Of a stretch of 64,000 nucleotides of DNA, positions 1 through 8,448 are shown piece after piece. This DNA is from Marinifilum fragile JCM 15579 (GTDB lineage Bacteria > Bacteroidota > Bacteroidia > Bacteroidales > Marinifilaceae). Every line of letters begins with the position of its first letter. Within the stretch, counting starts at the first letter, position 1. A program made the translations under genes and the position numbers. The stretch spans positions 1 to 64,000 of the forward strand of contig NZ_BAZX01000006.1 of the NCBI RefSeq assembly GCF_001310955.1, given 5' to 3'. The notes below the pieces were generated by a model. That model did not search any database. It saw only the letters and a program-made list of their open reading frames with translations, and was not told where the DNA came from.

Positions 1-3
1 TTG

Positions 4-32
4 CTTACTTTTTGATCAATGCAAAAAGTAAG
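4..32. terminator. Palindromic terminator-like hairpin
   Basis: A perfect inverted repeat, CTTACTTTTT then a 9-base loop then AAAAAGTAAG, lies beyond the 3' end of the minus-strand FUSC gene. On either strand the arm ends in a T-run, so it could terminate transcription in both directions. Nothing else is visible in bases 33-141. Confidence 0.4.
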
Positions 33-141
33 AGCCATGCGGCTTGAGCAAAGTAAAGCTAAATTGAAGAATGATAGTCGCATTCATATTTTTGTTTAAT
101 GCCCCTATGCTAGCAATTTTTGCGTCCTTTGCGTGAAATAT

Positions 142-2289
142 TTATTCAACTTCAATTTGAGAGGCTTTTTGTGCCAATTGCTGTGTTACTTCGGCAATAT
201 TGTAAAGCAATACCAACTTTTGGCGGTGTGTTCCTCTTTCTGTAGTTTCCAGGGTATTCCCCAATTTCTCAAGAACAGTCTCAAGATCTTCATAGGGACA
301 ATTCGAATCATTTCTTCTTAATGATTCCGCTACCACTAGAAGTTCTTTTTCTACCTCCTGGTACATCAGTTGCAATTCCTCGTTCATATAATCAGGAATG
401 TTACGGTGTGCACCCAAAGCGGATAGATAGGAAAGCAATGCATGATTGAGATAGGTAATGGAAAAAGCCCTTTTTTGCATTTTCTGCTGGCGTTTGGGCT
501 CCAGTTTCATTCCTCTCCAGGCCATGGATAGTGCATTATCAGCCTGATGAGCCTGATACCTTGAAATCCTATAGGTTAGCAGATCATCTTCGCTAGGTGC
601 TTTATGCTCCAATAATATCTGATTAAAGTAGTCATGATTTTTTTCTACGGCAGTTGCCAGTAGGTTCGGAAGTTGTTTGTATTGCCAATCGGGCCACATG
701 AAACGAACCACGATAATGGCCAGTAGTGCACCAATTACCGTATCTATAATTCTGGGAATCATTACTACAACTCCTTTATCAGCAAGCAGATTAAAAGCAG
801 CGATCACAAATATGGTAACAAAGATTACCGAAACTGCATAATTGTTTTTCAGCCATGCAAAGAAAAGGAAGGCGGCAATTAGCAATAGAACCACTTGTCC
901 TCCAACGGTAGGAAGTATTTGAACAATACTAACCCCAAGGACCACACCTGTTATGGTTCCCAGAATTCTCTGAAACAGCCTTTGTCTGGTTTCGCTATAG
1001 CTAGGCTGACACACAAACAAACTGGTTAATAAAATCCAATAACCCTTTTCAATATCAAAAGCCAGCATCAAAAGATATCCGATAAGGAAACAGGTAGACA
1101 ATCGGATGGCATATTTGAATTTGGGATGATTCCAATTCAGCTGATTGGTAAAGCGTTTCCACAAACTACTCGAATCCTTGTCGACTCTTGGCAATAAGCC
1201 GGAATCCACGTTAAAATTCATGTTTTGTAAGGAAAGATGCGACTGATTAAGGTTCTGCAGCAGCAAACCCAAATCATTTTTGTTCTCATTCTTCTTGATC
1301 GCTTTCAGTTGAGCCTGAATGGCATTGATGGTCCATTTTATGGAAACAGGATGATGATATTCTGTTCCCATCAACAGGCTTTTCGATACTTCGTGTGCTG
1401 CAAGAGATAGTTGTAGCATCAACTGACCTAAACCTTCCAAAATCTCACGATTATCTGCTTCAGCACTCAACAAATCGTAACGTTCATGACTCGATGCAGC
1501 TCTTTCGTGAAGACTTTGCAATAGAATAAACTTGTGAAGATAGGGACGAAGTGGATTCTCATCATTCATAGCATCGCTGTAACTGTTCAAAACATTCTTA
1601 CATCTGCCTATAGAGTTTACTACTTTTACATTTAAAGAAGCCAGTCCTTGCCTGGTTTTTTTCTGTATGGATTTATCGCTGGGAAATAGCTTTGATTTCT
1701 CTTTCATGTACAAAGAAAGATTCTCGAAACCATCGGCCAATTGTTCCTCTAACAATCGTGCAGGATGCAAATACAGCAAAACCAGCGACAATAATCCATA
1801 ACAAAGCGCTCCTGTTGGCAATAAAATGATTTGAGCATACCATTGGGGCGAAATTTCGGCACCCAACATGGTGTAAATGGCTACAAGCAGGGCTCCAAAT
1901 GTAATTCCCCGGTAACGCTCACCCAGGCCACCAACCAGAATAAAGGTAATGGTAGATCCTACCAGGCCTATACCAAACAGAATGGGGTAGGGCAATAAAA
2001 TCTCGACCGAAGCAGAGGAAATTACAAAACTAAGAATGGTAAGCAGCAATGCTTTTACCCTTCCCTTAGGGTGGTCATCGGTTTCGGATAAGGCACCCGC
2101 CAGTGCACCCAAAGCCAAGGTTACCCCAATAAAAGCCATGTCGATTATCACAAAGGGAATCAACAATGTTCCCATGGCAATGGCAGCCTTTAGGGCCAAT
2201 AACCTGTTGGGATATCGCCATAGGTTCTGTATCCAGAATTCGTACCATTGTTTGCCTTGAAATCGCGTAACTCTTAATTTGTTTTGCAT
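142..2289 (-). CDS. FUSC/YccS-family inner membrane transporter-like protein
   Basis: This 715-residue protein has the size and two-block layout of the YccS/YhfK/FUSC (fusaric-acid-resistance-like) family. A first bundle of hydrophobic helices spans about residues 28-180, a long soluble helical stretch covers about 185-385, and a second bundle (about 390-525, with a GYWILLTSLFVCQPSY motif typical of FUSC) precedes a helical cytoplasmic tail. Family members are proton-driven exporters of aromatic acids or have no known substrate. Here the substrate cannot be told. The gene stands alone on the minus strand and nothing nearby suggests a partner periplasmic adaptor. The ATG at 2287-2289 is the only start that leaves the first helix intact. 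Family call firm, function uncertain. Confidence 0.85.
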   Translation of the reverse strand: MQNKLRVTRFQGKQWYEFWIQNLWRYPNRLLALKAAIAMGTLLIPFVIIDMAFIGVTLALGALAGALSETDDHPKGRVKALLLTILSFVISSASVEILLPYPILFGIGLVGSTITFILVGGLGERYRGITFGALLVAIYTMLGAEISPQWYAQIILLPTGALCYGLLSLVLLYLHPARLLEEQLADGFENLSLYMKEKSKLFPSDKSIQKKTRQGLASLNVKVVNSIGRCKNVLNSYSDAMNDENPLRPYLHKFILLQSLHERAASSHERYDLLSAEADNREILEGLGQLMLQLSLAAHEVSKSLLMGTEYHHPVSIKWTINAIQAQLKAIKKNENKNDLGLLLQNLNQSHLSLQNMNFNVDSGLLPRVDKDSSSLWKRFTNQLNWNHPKFKYAIRLSTCFLIGYLLMLAFDIEKGYWILLTSLFVCQPSYSETRQRLFQRILGTITGVVLGVSIVQILPTVGGQVVLLLIAAFLFFAWLKNNYAVSVIFVTIFVIAAFNLLADKGVVVMIPRIIDTVIGALLAIIVVRFMWPDWQYKQLPNLLATAVEKNHDYFNQILLEHKAPSEDDLLTYRISRYQAHQADNALSMAWRGMKLEPKRQQKMQKRAFSITYLNHALLSYLSALGAHRNIPDYMNEELQLMYQEVEKELLVVAESLRRNDSNCPYEDLETVLEKLGNTLETTERGTHRQKLVLLYNIAEVTQQLAQKASQIEVE

Positions 2290-2590
2290 GCATTGAAATT
2301 TTAAGGCTGTAAAGATACGAACTCAGATTTGTAATAAAATCTAAAATTTCAGAAGTCTTTGAATAAGTTAGGATTACAATCGATTGCGAGAAAAAATAAT
2401 GAAGTTATTGGCGCTAAGGGAACTTTTTTAAAGCATACGATTCATCGAACTCAGCTTTATAGATTGGCCAGTCGGCCCGCTGATTTCTTAAATGATATGG
2501 CGGATTGTTTTTTACCGAATGGATAGGTGAGAATAATTGAAATCTTAGTTGCCCCTTGATTCAAATCGTTGTAAATTAATGAGAACAAAA
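2290..2590. other. Intergenic region, divergent promoters expected
   Basis: About 300 bases separate the divergent FUSC and ABM-domain genes. The stretch is AT-rich and must hold both promoters, but I see no clear repeat, RNA or small gene in it. Confidence 0.3.
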
Positions 2591-3286
2591 ATGAATTTAA
2601 AAGAATCAAGGATGACTGATGAATATGCTAATCCCAATGACCTGGTGTTCTATGTGAAATATCATATCAAGCCAGAATTTATAAACGAGTTTCAGGAACG
2701 ATTAATAGGTGTGGTTAAAAACATGACTCAGGAAGATAGTTTTGTGAGTGCTTTTGTGCACCAGTATGCGGAAGGTGAGGGGCGTTTTTCCATGTATGAG
2801 CGTTGGACGGATGCTTCGAAGGATGCTTTTATGACTTATCAAATGGAAGGGAAAGCCTATCGAAAGGAATATGAGAAGCGACTACCCTTGATAAGTGAAA
2901 CTCCCCGAAAGATTCACCTGTTAAAACCATTGGCCTATTGGATTAGTGCATCTGTAAAGCCATCGGAAAATGATTTGATCTTCTATGTGAATTTTCACAT
3001 TAAACCAGATAAGCTTGAGGACTGGAAGAAAGCTGCTTTGCAGGTACTCAATAAAATGGCCGAAGAAGACGCCTTTGTAAGCACTTTTCTGCATCAGGAT
3101 GCAGAAGATCCTTCCCGCTTTACCATTTATGAAAGGTGGAACGAAGCAAGTATGGAGGCCTTTGAAAAGAACCACCTGAATGCAAAAGAATATAGACAGG
3201 TATATAAAAACATGCTGCCAGATATGATGCAAAGTATGCGAACTTTTCGAATACTGGAACCTTTGGGAAGTTGGATAGGGAAATAG
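2591..3286 (+). CDS. Tandem ABM-domain (antibiotic biosynthesis monooxygenase-like) protein
   Basis: The protein holds two copies of a ferredoxin-fold ABM domain of about 100 residues. Each copy starts NDLxFYVxxHIKP and contains a DxFVSxFxHQ(Y/D)AE segment and a YERW motif followed by an acidic helix. ABM domains are usually small haem-degrading or quinone-oxidising monooxygenases, or act as dimers of no known activity. Here the usual dimer looks fused into one chain. Earlier in-frame starts exist (TTG 2549, ATG 2579). I chose ATG 2591, and ATG 2612 (MTDEYANPND) is also plausible because the fold begins just after it. A strong terminator follows at 3315. Monocistronic; substrate unknown. Confidence 0.75.
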   Translation: MNLKESRMTDEYANPNDLVFYVKYHIKPEFINEFQERLIGVVKNMTQEDSFVSAFVHQYAEGEGRFSMYERWTDASKDAFMTYQMEGKAYRKEYEKRLPLISETPRKIHLLKPLAYWISASVKPSENDLIFYVNFHIKPDKLEDWKKAALQVLNKMAEEDAFVSTFLHQDAEDPSRFTIYERWNEASMEAFEKNHLNAKEYRQVYKNMLPDMMQSMRTFRILEPLGSWIGK

Positions 3287-3314
3287 CTTTGATTCGATTT
3301 TAAAAAAATAGAAC

Positions 3315-3345
3315 AATGCCGATTTTGATTTTCAGAATCGGCATT
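3315..3345 (+). terminator. Rho-independent terminator after the ABM gene
   Basis: AATGCCGATT and AATCGGCATT form a 10-bp stem around an 11-base loop, 28 bases after the ABM stop, followed by CTTGTT. Confidence 0.7.
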
Positions 3346-3453
3346 CTTGTTATAAATGATTTAATAGAAAAATGTACTTGGGTGGTTTATATGTAAAATA
3401 TTTCAGTAATTTTATAGAGCGTATTGATGTTATCATCCATCATATACTTATAG

Positions 3454-3481
3454 GTTTACACCAACATATGGGTGTGTAAAC
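3454..3481. repeat. Inverted repeat upstream of cassette array 1
   Basis: GTTTACACC and GGTGTGTAAAC can form a stem with a short loop. It sits about 55 bases before the first cassette boundary. A second short hairpin, GCTAAC (3526-3531) with GTTAGC (3538-3543), ends in the cassette boundary itself. These might be part of the array's entry site, but that is a guess. Confidence 0.35.
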
Positions 3482-3562
3482 TGATAAAACAAAGAAATAA
3501 AAGAAAATAAACACAACTTTATTAAGCTAACAAACAAGTTAGCCACCATGTAAGGAAAAAAA

Positions 3563-4438
3563 ATGACGACAAAGAGACATCATTATTTGCCAGAGTTTTA
3601 CATAAAGGGCTTTGTTAATACAAAGAGCAAAGTCCATGTATATGACAAAAAAGAAAAGAAGTTTAAGAAGAAGGAATTCAGCCCAAGCCAAATATTTTTC
3701 GAATGGCATCGAAATACTTTAACCATTGATGGTGAGAAAGATGATTTTATTGAAAAGTTATACGGTAGCATTGAAAGCAAAATATCTCCCACTTATAATA
3801 AAATTAAATCCCAAAAAGGAAGTATTAATTACTGTGTAAAAGACATCTTTGATTTACTTATTCTTATTTCTCTGACATATTGGAGATTGCCAATAAATGA
3901 CGCACATTCCGAAAACTTTGTTTCTTCAACACCCAATAACGAACTATTCTTCAAAATTCTTAATAAGGAAACGAATGAAGAAGCAAGCGAAGACTTTTAC
4001 GAGAAAGTGAAAAAAAGAAATGGCTTTATCGAACTGTACAAACTTTCAAAACCCATTCTCGATTATATGTCATTGGATTTAAAAAACAATATAAATAACT
4101 GGCTAATTTATGGTGCAGATTCTGATGTCCAACTACATATCTTAGGAGATAATCCGATCGTGTTTAAAAATGTTCCTAACAAAAATATATTAGAATCCGA
4201 ACTTATTTTTCCACTAACGCAAGGAATAACAGTTTATCACAACAAAGGAAATAAAATAAAGCAAATTCAACCCGAAGATAGAGTAATGGTCGATATTATG
4301 GTCTTTTTACAGTCCGACAGGTATGTTGTAGGTCCCAATAAAGAATATTTAAATTGTATCCAGAATTTAGCGAGTGAGTATAACACTGTCTCAAAAATAG
4401 AACAGTTAAGAACAGAAATTTTTAAGATATTTGAATAA
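3563..4438 (+). CDS. DUF4238 family protein (cassette gene)
   Basis: The 291-residue protein opens with MTTKRHHYLPEFYIKGF, the signature of DUF4238. The family's second conserved block, a GDNPIVF segment, lies near residue 195. DUF4238 proteins are soluble, have no established activity, and are common in accessory and phage-defence neighbourhoods. I see no signal peptide and no membrane helix. Codon usage is very AT-rich. The gene fills cassette 1 from 25 bases after the cassette start to 5 bases before its inverse boundary, so it travels as a unit. Its promoter would be expected upstream of the array, since cassettes normally lack one. Family firm, role unknown. Confidence 0.8.
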   Translation: MTTKRHHYLPEFYIKGFVNTKSKVHVYDKKEKKFKKKEFSPSQIFFEWHRNTLTIDGEKDDFIEKLYGSIESKISPTYNKIKSQKGSINYCVKDIFDLLILISLTYWRLPINDAHSENFVSSTPNNELFFKILNKETNEEASEDFYEKVKKRNGFIELYKLSKPILDYMSLDLKNNINNWLIYGADSDVQLHILGDNPIVFKNVPNKNILESELIFPLTQGITVYHNKGNKIKQIQPEDRVMVDIMVFLQSDRYVVGPNKEYLNCIQNLASEYNTVSKIEQLRTEIFKIFE

Positions 4439-4442
4439 ACAC

Positions 4443-4566
4443 GGTGGCTAACATACGCTATATACCATAGGCGGGTAGTGGGGTTGCGAGAGTTTTGTGC
4501 CTTTTTATAAAATTTAAAACATAAATCAACTAAGGCGCCTACGTTACATAGCGCCATTCGTTGTAC
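4443..4566 (+). repeat. attC-like recombination site between cassettes 1 and 2
   Basis: The site runs from GGTGGCTAAC (4443-4452) to GTTGTAC (4560-4566). Its inner left arm (4453-4477, with GCTATATACCATAGGCGGG) pairs imperfectly with the inner right arm (4534-4559, with GGCGCCTACGTTACATAGCG). The centre is unpaired and AT-rich. Length about 124 bp, in the usual range for attC. Confidence 0.6.
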
Positions 4567-4632
4567 TGAATTAACGCAATGATGAAATAACAGATAAACA
4601 AAAAACAAACCGCAATTTGAAATTGATTAAAA

Positions 4633-5628
4633 ATGAACCTTGACCTGATTAAAATTATAGATAGTCCTTTAGATTACAGGCGTCAAGCAATATGGATATC
4701 AGAAAAACGAGAATCCTTTCTGCTTACTGATATATTTAAAGTTGCCGAGATTTCATTTAGGAAAAAGGCATGTGTTGAGATATTATCAGAAATTAGAGAT
4801 AAAGACGAAGCCTATAAGATTAAAAAACCATATGAAGAGAGATTTCAGTCAGAATTATATGATGAGATTTGTTTAAGTGGTAAAAATGGATTTCAATATT
4901 TACCTCAGGATGAATATGATAAATTAAAAGGATTCACAGCAGGTTCAGATACATTTTTTGATATAACAAATGTATTTGGCATACATGGACATGAACTTCC
5001 TGTACAAACAAAAAAAGGAATAATTCTAAGATTCTTAAAAAAGGAAATAGAAATACTTGATTCAAAAAGCGATATTTTAGAAACTAAATACTCGATACCA
5101 TTTAAAAATAAGGATATTACGACTGTTGGTGCTTTAAATAAACAAGATTTAATTATTTACGGGACAAATACTGGGAAAATATTCTTGCAAGACCTTTCTG
5201 ATAACAAATCAAAACCTGCAAAAATAGATGACTGTAAAAGTGTTTGTTATGATATTGAAATTGATGAAAATGATGAGTTCATTTTTATTTGTGGAATGGG
5301 ATATTTGAGAGTTTATAGGCTAGATAATAACAAACTAAACCTGATATCAGAACAAAAGACTTCAGCTCGCTCAATTTGTATTTATAATGATTTAATTCTA
5401 TTAAATAAAGGAATGCATGGTATTGAACTAAACCGTTTTAATGGGAATGAGATTGAAAGATTAGATAGTCTAAATCTTGGCTTCTCAATAGATTTGATGA
5501 GATTCAATAAAGCCAATGAAACTATCTTGGTATCAAGTAAACCCATTGGGAAATTAGGACTAATAAGAATAACTCAGCACAACAAAAAATATAGGTTATT
5601 GGGCGGATTGTTTAAATTTGGAAAGTGA
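4633..5628 (+). CDS. Unknown cassette protein, probable beta-propeller
   Basis: I do not recognise this 331-residue protein. The first 110 residues are charged and helical. From about residue 115 to the end there are repeated beta-strand blocks with hydrophobic-turn patterns such as LIIYGTNTGKIFLQDL, FIFICGMGYLRVYRLD and LLNKGMHGIELNRFN, which resemble WD40-like propeller blades. It has no signal peptide or membrane helix. The reading frame continues past the cassette's inverse boundary (5575-5583), so about the last 18 residues, including ITQHNKKYRLLGG, are encoded by attC-like DNA. The function cannot be predicted, and a role in sensing or defence is only a guess. Confidence 0.6.
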   Translation: MNLDLIKIIDSPLDYRRQAIWISEKRESFLLTDIFKVAEISFRKKACVEILSEIRDKDEAYKIKKPYEERFQSELYDEICLSGKNGFQYLPQDEYDKLKGFTAGSDTFFDITNVFGIHGHELPVQTKKGIILRFLKKEIEILDSKSDILETKYSIPFKNKDITTVGALNKQDLIIYGTNTGKIFLQDLSDNKSKPAKIDDCKSVCYDIEIDENDEFIFICGMGYLRVYRLDNNKLNLISEQKTSARSICIYNDLILLNKGMHGIELNRFNGNEIERLDSLNLGFSIDLMRFNKANETILVSSKPIGKLGLIRITQHNKKYRLLGGLFKFGK

Positions 5629-5748
5629 GTGCATTTAATTAACTATATAAAGGTTCGATAATTTGGAGCCCCTATCTGGCGCGAGCTTAGCTTCGCTGAG
5701 CTCCACTTCGTTTCTGTTGTAGCTCGTGTCTTCCGGGCAATAACACAC
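5575..5748 (+). repeat. Degenerate attC-like site at the end of array 1
   Basis: Starts with CAGCACAAC (5575-5583). The left arm ATAGGTTATTGGGCGGA (5591-5607) pairs with TCCGGGCAATAACACAC (5732-5748), 11 of the first 13 positions matching. A central hairpin, GAGCTTAGC TTC GCTGAGCTC near 5682-5702, looks like a variable terminal structure. The expected right-hand GTT core is missing. Confidence 0.5.
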
Positions 5749-5809
5749 AAATACATTATAAAAGCAGCAATGGTTTGCAATTTACAAGGGATAAAGAAAA
5801 CGACAAAAA

Positions 5810-5927
5810 GAGGCTGTCCAAAAAGTAAAGTTTACTGCCTTCATTTTGAAATTCAAGAACTTCCCTTTAGAGAATTAAAGGGTAAAAGTTCTTGAATGTA
5901 CAGTGGTATTACTTTTTGAACAGCCTC
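5810..5927. mobile_element. 118-bp MITE-like element with 19-bp terminal inverted repeats
   Basis: The ends GAGGCTGTCCAAAAAGTAA (5810-5828) and TTACTTTTTGAACAGCCTC (5909-5927) are inverted repeats matching at 18 of 19 positions. A second nested pair, TCAAGAACTTCCCTTTA (5853-5869) with TAAAGGGTAAAAGTTCTTGA (5876-5895), sits inside. There is no coding capacity. Ends of this kind resemble transposase-recognised IS termini, so a non-autonomous element is likely. I see no clear target-site duplication. Confidence 0.6.
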
Positions 5928-5969
5928 CCGGCATTTGAAGCGAAAACACCTGATCGCCAGATAAATATT

Positions 5970-6632
5970 TTATTTTAAGGCCTCCAATGTAATGCTAACA
6001 ACATTTGATTTTTGCCCAACGATTTGTCCTTTGTATAGGAAATAAGCATAGTAGTACCTGGTTTCCGGTTTTAAAGGATCCATTCGGGCTTTGGTGTCCT
6101 GCCAAATATGGCGAATAATGGTTTCCTCATATTCTTTTTCTTCATCGCCATAGCTAATTTTGCAGAACAATCGAATGCCATCAAAAACAGATTTTGTGTA
6201 TTTAATTTGAGGAACACCCGATACCTGGCTAACCTTTATTTCAGGTTTCTGTGTATCGGTATCGATGATACGTTGACCAGGATTTAGACCAAAATCTTCC
6301 AGAATGGCAGGAGTGCAATTGGGATTGTTCACCAATTCCTTTCTTAGTTCGCGAACTACTCTTACACAAGCAGGATGATTGGTTTCATACTCTTTGGTGG
6401 TAGAACGCGATTGAGCCTGAATAATGTTCTTCTTTTCGCTCAAAGCCTTGTCATCCTGAATTGTCTTTATGGTGTCCGCAACTTGTTCATCAGAAAGACC
6501 CAGAATATCCTTATAAATAGGAAGTTTTGCAATGATGTTTTCGCCCTGGGCGTTAAAACCCTCTTCAGGTTTTAAAATGTAATCATTGGTAAGTTTAATT
6601 TGTGTCATGTGATTTGATTTTTCATTTGACAT
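5970..6632 (-). CDS. Hypothetical protein, probable C-terminal fibronectin-III-like fold
   Basis: I do not recognise a named family for this 220-residue soluble protein. The N-terminal 110 residues look helical and charged. The C-terminal part (about 125-220) has a beta-rich pattern ending in ETRYYYAYFLYKGQIVGQKSNVVSI, as in fibronectin-III-like domains of Bacteroidota proteins. There is no signal peptide. A second possible start, MTQIKL at residue 9 (6608), is about as likely as the first. The gene is isolated on the minus strand between cassette array 1 and a long gene-poor stretch. Function unknown. Confidence 0.6.
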   Translation of the reverse strand: MSNEKSNHMTQIKLTNDYILKPEEGFNAQGENIIAKLPIYKDILGLSDEQVADTIKTIQDDKALSEKKNIIQAQSRSTTKEYETNHPACVRVVRELRKELVNNPNCTPAILEDFGLNPGQRIIDTDTQKPEIKVSQVSGVPQIKYTKSVFDGIRLFCKISYGDEEKEYEETIIRHIWQDTKARMDPLKPETRYYYAYFLYKGQIVGQKSNVVSITLEALK

Positions 6633-7671
6633 TAATATTTTGTTACTTAAGATGTATCTAATAAAATTGGAAAGTATTTTTTAAAATGTCAATACTTATT
6701 TGTATAAAAAAATTCCTTGGTCCTAAAATAATGTTCTTAAATCTAGATATAATGGCGATTAGAGGAATATAAGTATCTGTAAAATATTTTAGAAAAAAGA
6801 TGAAAAAATCATTTTTATGATGGCTAAAATGTGTTTTCTTAAAGCTGGTTAAAAATATATGATAATAAAATACTTCTATTTTCTCTCTATTTGCTACTTT
6901 TTAATTTTTTTAGATGGACAAAAAAGTCAATAAAAACAAGATGTGTAGGCTTTAAGAAGAGAAGGAGCTATTTTAGGAAGAATTTTTAAATTTAGATATG
7001 ATTAAGTAAAGGTGTTGTTATTTCTCCTTGTAAGCTTAATAAAAATGGGAATATTGTAGATGTTTGACTTGTTATCTAAAAATGATTAAGTTCATGAAGA
7101 TTTTCAAGGAATAGGATTGAACTTTCTTAAAATAAGACAAAATGGCTTCCCAAAAGCAAATTTCGAAGAGTAAGAAGTTACTTGCGGAGTTTAGGAAAAT
7201 AGCTTTGGAAGATTGGTAGGAGCCAGCGGAAAGTATGTACAGCATAAGCAAACTTCCAGAAAGCTCAACGGACTTTAGGAAATGGCCAACGGAAGTTCAG
7301 AAAACCTGTTTTTTAGTTTCGATTGGCAATAAGGGAACTTAAAAACAGCTTATCCCAAGTTCAAAAGAACTCTTTCTAAAGTAGATTGGCTCTAACAAAA
7401 GTTCTGCAGGAGCTAAAATGTTTTCCGAAAGTACTTTTCCATCTTAGCTTGGGCTGTTTTAATTTTTGGTAGATACTGTCTCAAATTTTGTGTAAATGAT
7501 GTAATAACGAAACAAGAACCATTATTAATGATGAAGATTTGATTCTCTTAAAATTTATTACTGTAAAATGTTTGCTTTAAAAATGATTGTTTATAAATTT
7601 GATTTTCATTACACATGAAAATGATGGAATTGATTTGATTGGAACAAGGAACAGATTAACGTTACATATAA
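6633..7671. other. Gene-poor AT-rich stretch with decayed coding traces
   Basis: About 1 kb without an intact gene. A frame opening at 7142 (MASQKQISKSKKLLAEFRK) is interrupted by TAG at 7217-7219, then continues openly to TAA at 7340-7342, which suggests a small dead gene. Between 7611 and 7637 another frame reads THENDGIDL, faintly like the THLLENGxDL helix of tyrosine recombinases, just upstream of the recombinase tail. Nothing else is recognisable. Confidence 0.35.
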
Positions 7672-7782
7672 AATATTTTAGGCCATGGTTTGAGTAAAAC
7701 AACTGAGCATTATACTCATGTTGCAAAAAACGAGATTTCTAAGTTTAAAAATCCAATAGATATTTTTAATAACTCTACCTAA
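7672..7782 (+). pseudogene. C-terminal remnant of a tyrosine recombinase (possible integron integrase)
   Basis: The frame after a TAA at 7669-7671 reads 36 codons: NILGHGLSKTTEHYTHVAKN and then EISKFKNPIDIFNNST before TAA. LGH with TTEHYTHV is the last catalytic block of tyrosine recombinases (histidine box and nucleophilic Tyr), and the KFKNPID tail is usual for XerC/D-like and related integrases. The rest of the protein is missing. The remnant ends 82 bases before the first boundary of array 2 and points into it, on the same strand as the cassettes. Most integron integrases point away, though same-orientation examples are known. It may be a dead IntI or a remnant of an unrelated integrase. 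Confidence 0.65.
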
Positions 7783-7783
7783 A

Positions 7784-7863
7784 GGTTGGGTTAGCCACCC
7801 AAATTTAATAGATAAACAAAATGATATAATCAAAATAAACCAACTAAGTTGGGTTAGCCCAAC
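7784..7863 (+). other. Possible attachment region at the head of array 2
   Basis: GGTTGGGTTAGCCACC (7784-7799) and AGTTGGGTTAGCCCAAC (7847-7863) repeat the core GTTGGGTTAGCC on either side of 47 bases of AT-rich DNA. The second copy is itself palindromic (GTTGGG-TTAG-CCCAAC) and touches the GTTGGCAAGC start of the first cassette. GTTAGCCACC at 7790-7799 is the same 10-mer that starts cassette 1 of the other array. This could be attI-like or a residue of a lost cassette. Confidence 0.35.
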
Positions 7864-7887
7864 GTTGGCAAGCATTGATCCAAAAAA

Positions 7888-8448
7888 ATGAGAGCTCTCA
7901 CGTTCATAATATTAACTGCAGTAGTTTTTTCTGCAAATGCTCAGACAGCAATATCCTATGAAAAGGTTTTAAGTGATTTATTGAACTCGTCTAAGTGTGC
8001 ATTGATTTCAATTTACTCTAACCAATTGGAACAAAAATCCGAGTTGTACTTGATTGACTTAGTAAATGAAGATGTACTCTCTGAACCACCAATATTTGAT
8101 GCAAAGACGAAGAAATATATAACCGCTGATATTGTGACAAATTCTAAAGAAAGGAAGTTGATTATTAATTGTTTAAATTCAAGAGGTCTTTTAGACTCAC
8201 TATATGTAAGAATTAACGAATCATATACTAATATCAAGTCACTTAATGATAATTTTGAAATTAGTGAACCTTTAATGGTTATCGAAATTATGCTTGGAGT
8301 TGAAAGTGAAATCATGCAGACATTTGTAAAAATTGAAGACATTAATCAAGCTGAAGGCATATTAATGGAAATCGATAAAATTTTGGGAGAAAAGAATCAA
8401 AAGCTTTTTAATCACTACAGTGAGAACATACAAAGGTTGAAAGATTGA
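7888..8448 (+). CDS. Unknown secreted or periplasmic protein (cassette gene)
   Basis: A 186-residue protein with a clear cleavable signal peptide (MRALTFIILTAVVFSANAQ) and no further hydrophobic segment. The mature part mixes helix and strand and has one notable acidic, glutamate-rich helix near the C-terminus. I do not recognise a family. The stop codon overlaps the start of the next gene (ATTGA at 8444-8448), so the two are probably translationally coupled. It is the first gene of array 2, 15 bases inside the cassette boundary. Function unknown. Confidence 0.65.
   Translation: MRALTFIILTAVVFSANAQTAISYEKVLSDLLNSSKCALISIYSNQLEQKSELYLIDLVNEDVLSEPPIFDAKTKKYITADIVTNSKERKLIINCLNSRGLLDSLYVRINESYTNIKSLNDNFEISEPLMVIEIMLGVESEIMQTFVKIEDINQAEGILMEIDKILGEKNQKLFNHYSENIQRLKD

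Larger units (their letters stand above)
3538..5750 (+). mobile_element. Integron-like gene-cassette array 1 (two cassettes)
   Basis: Two single-gene cassettes lie head to tail. Cassette 1 begins GTTAGCCACC (3538-3547) and its gene is followed by the exact reverse complement GGTGGCTAAC (4443-4452). Cassette 2 begins GTTGTACTG (4560-4568) and ends CAGCACAAC (5575-5583), a match of 8 of 9 to the reverse complement. Imperfect palindromes follow each AAC end. This is the geometry of integron cassettes, where the simple inverse-core site at the left of attC matches the cassette's own first bases. The GTT/AAC triplets are kept, but the rest deviates from the GTTRRRY consensus. No integrase gene is next to this array. 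The last site lacks a clear right-hand GTT, so the array looks decayed at its 3' end. Confidence 0.65.

Noticed and set aside
7142-7342. Small gene MASQKQISKSKKLLAEFRK...
   Set aside because: The frame is cut by TAG at 7217-7219 and no family is recognisable; described only as a decayed trace.
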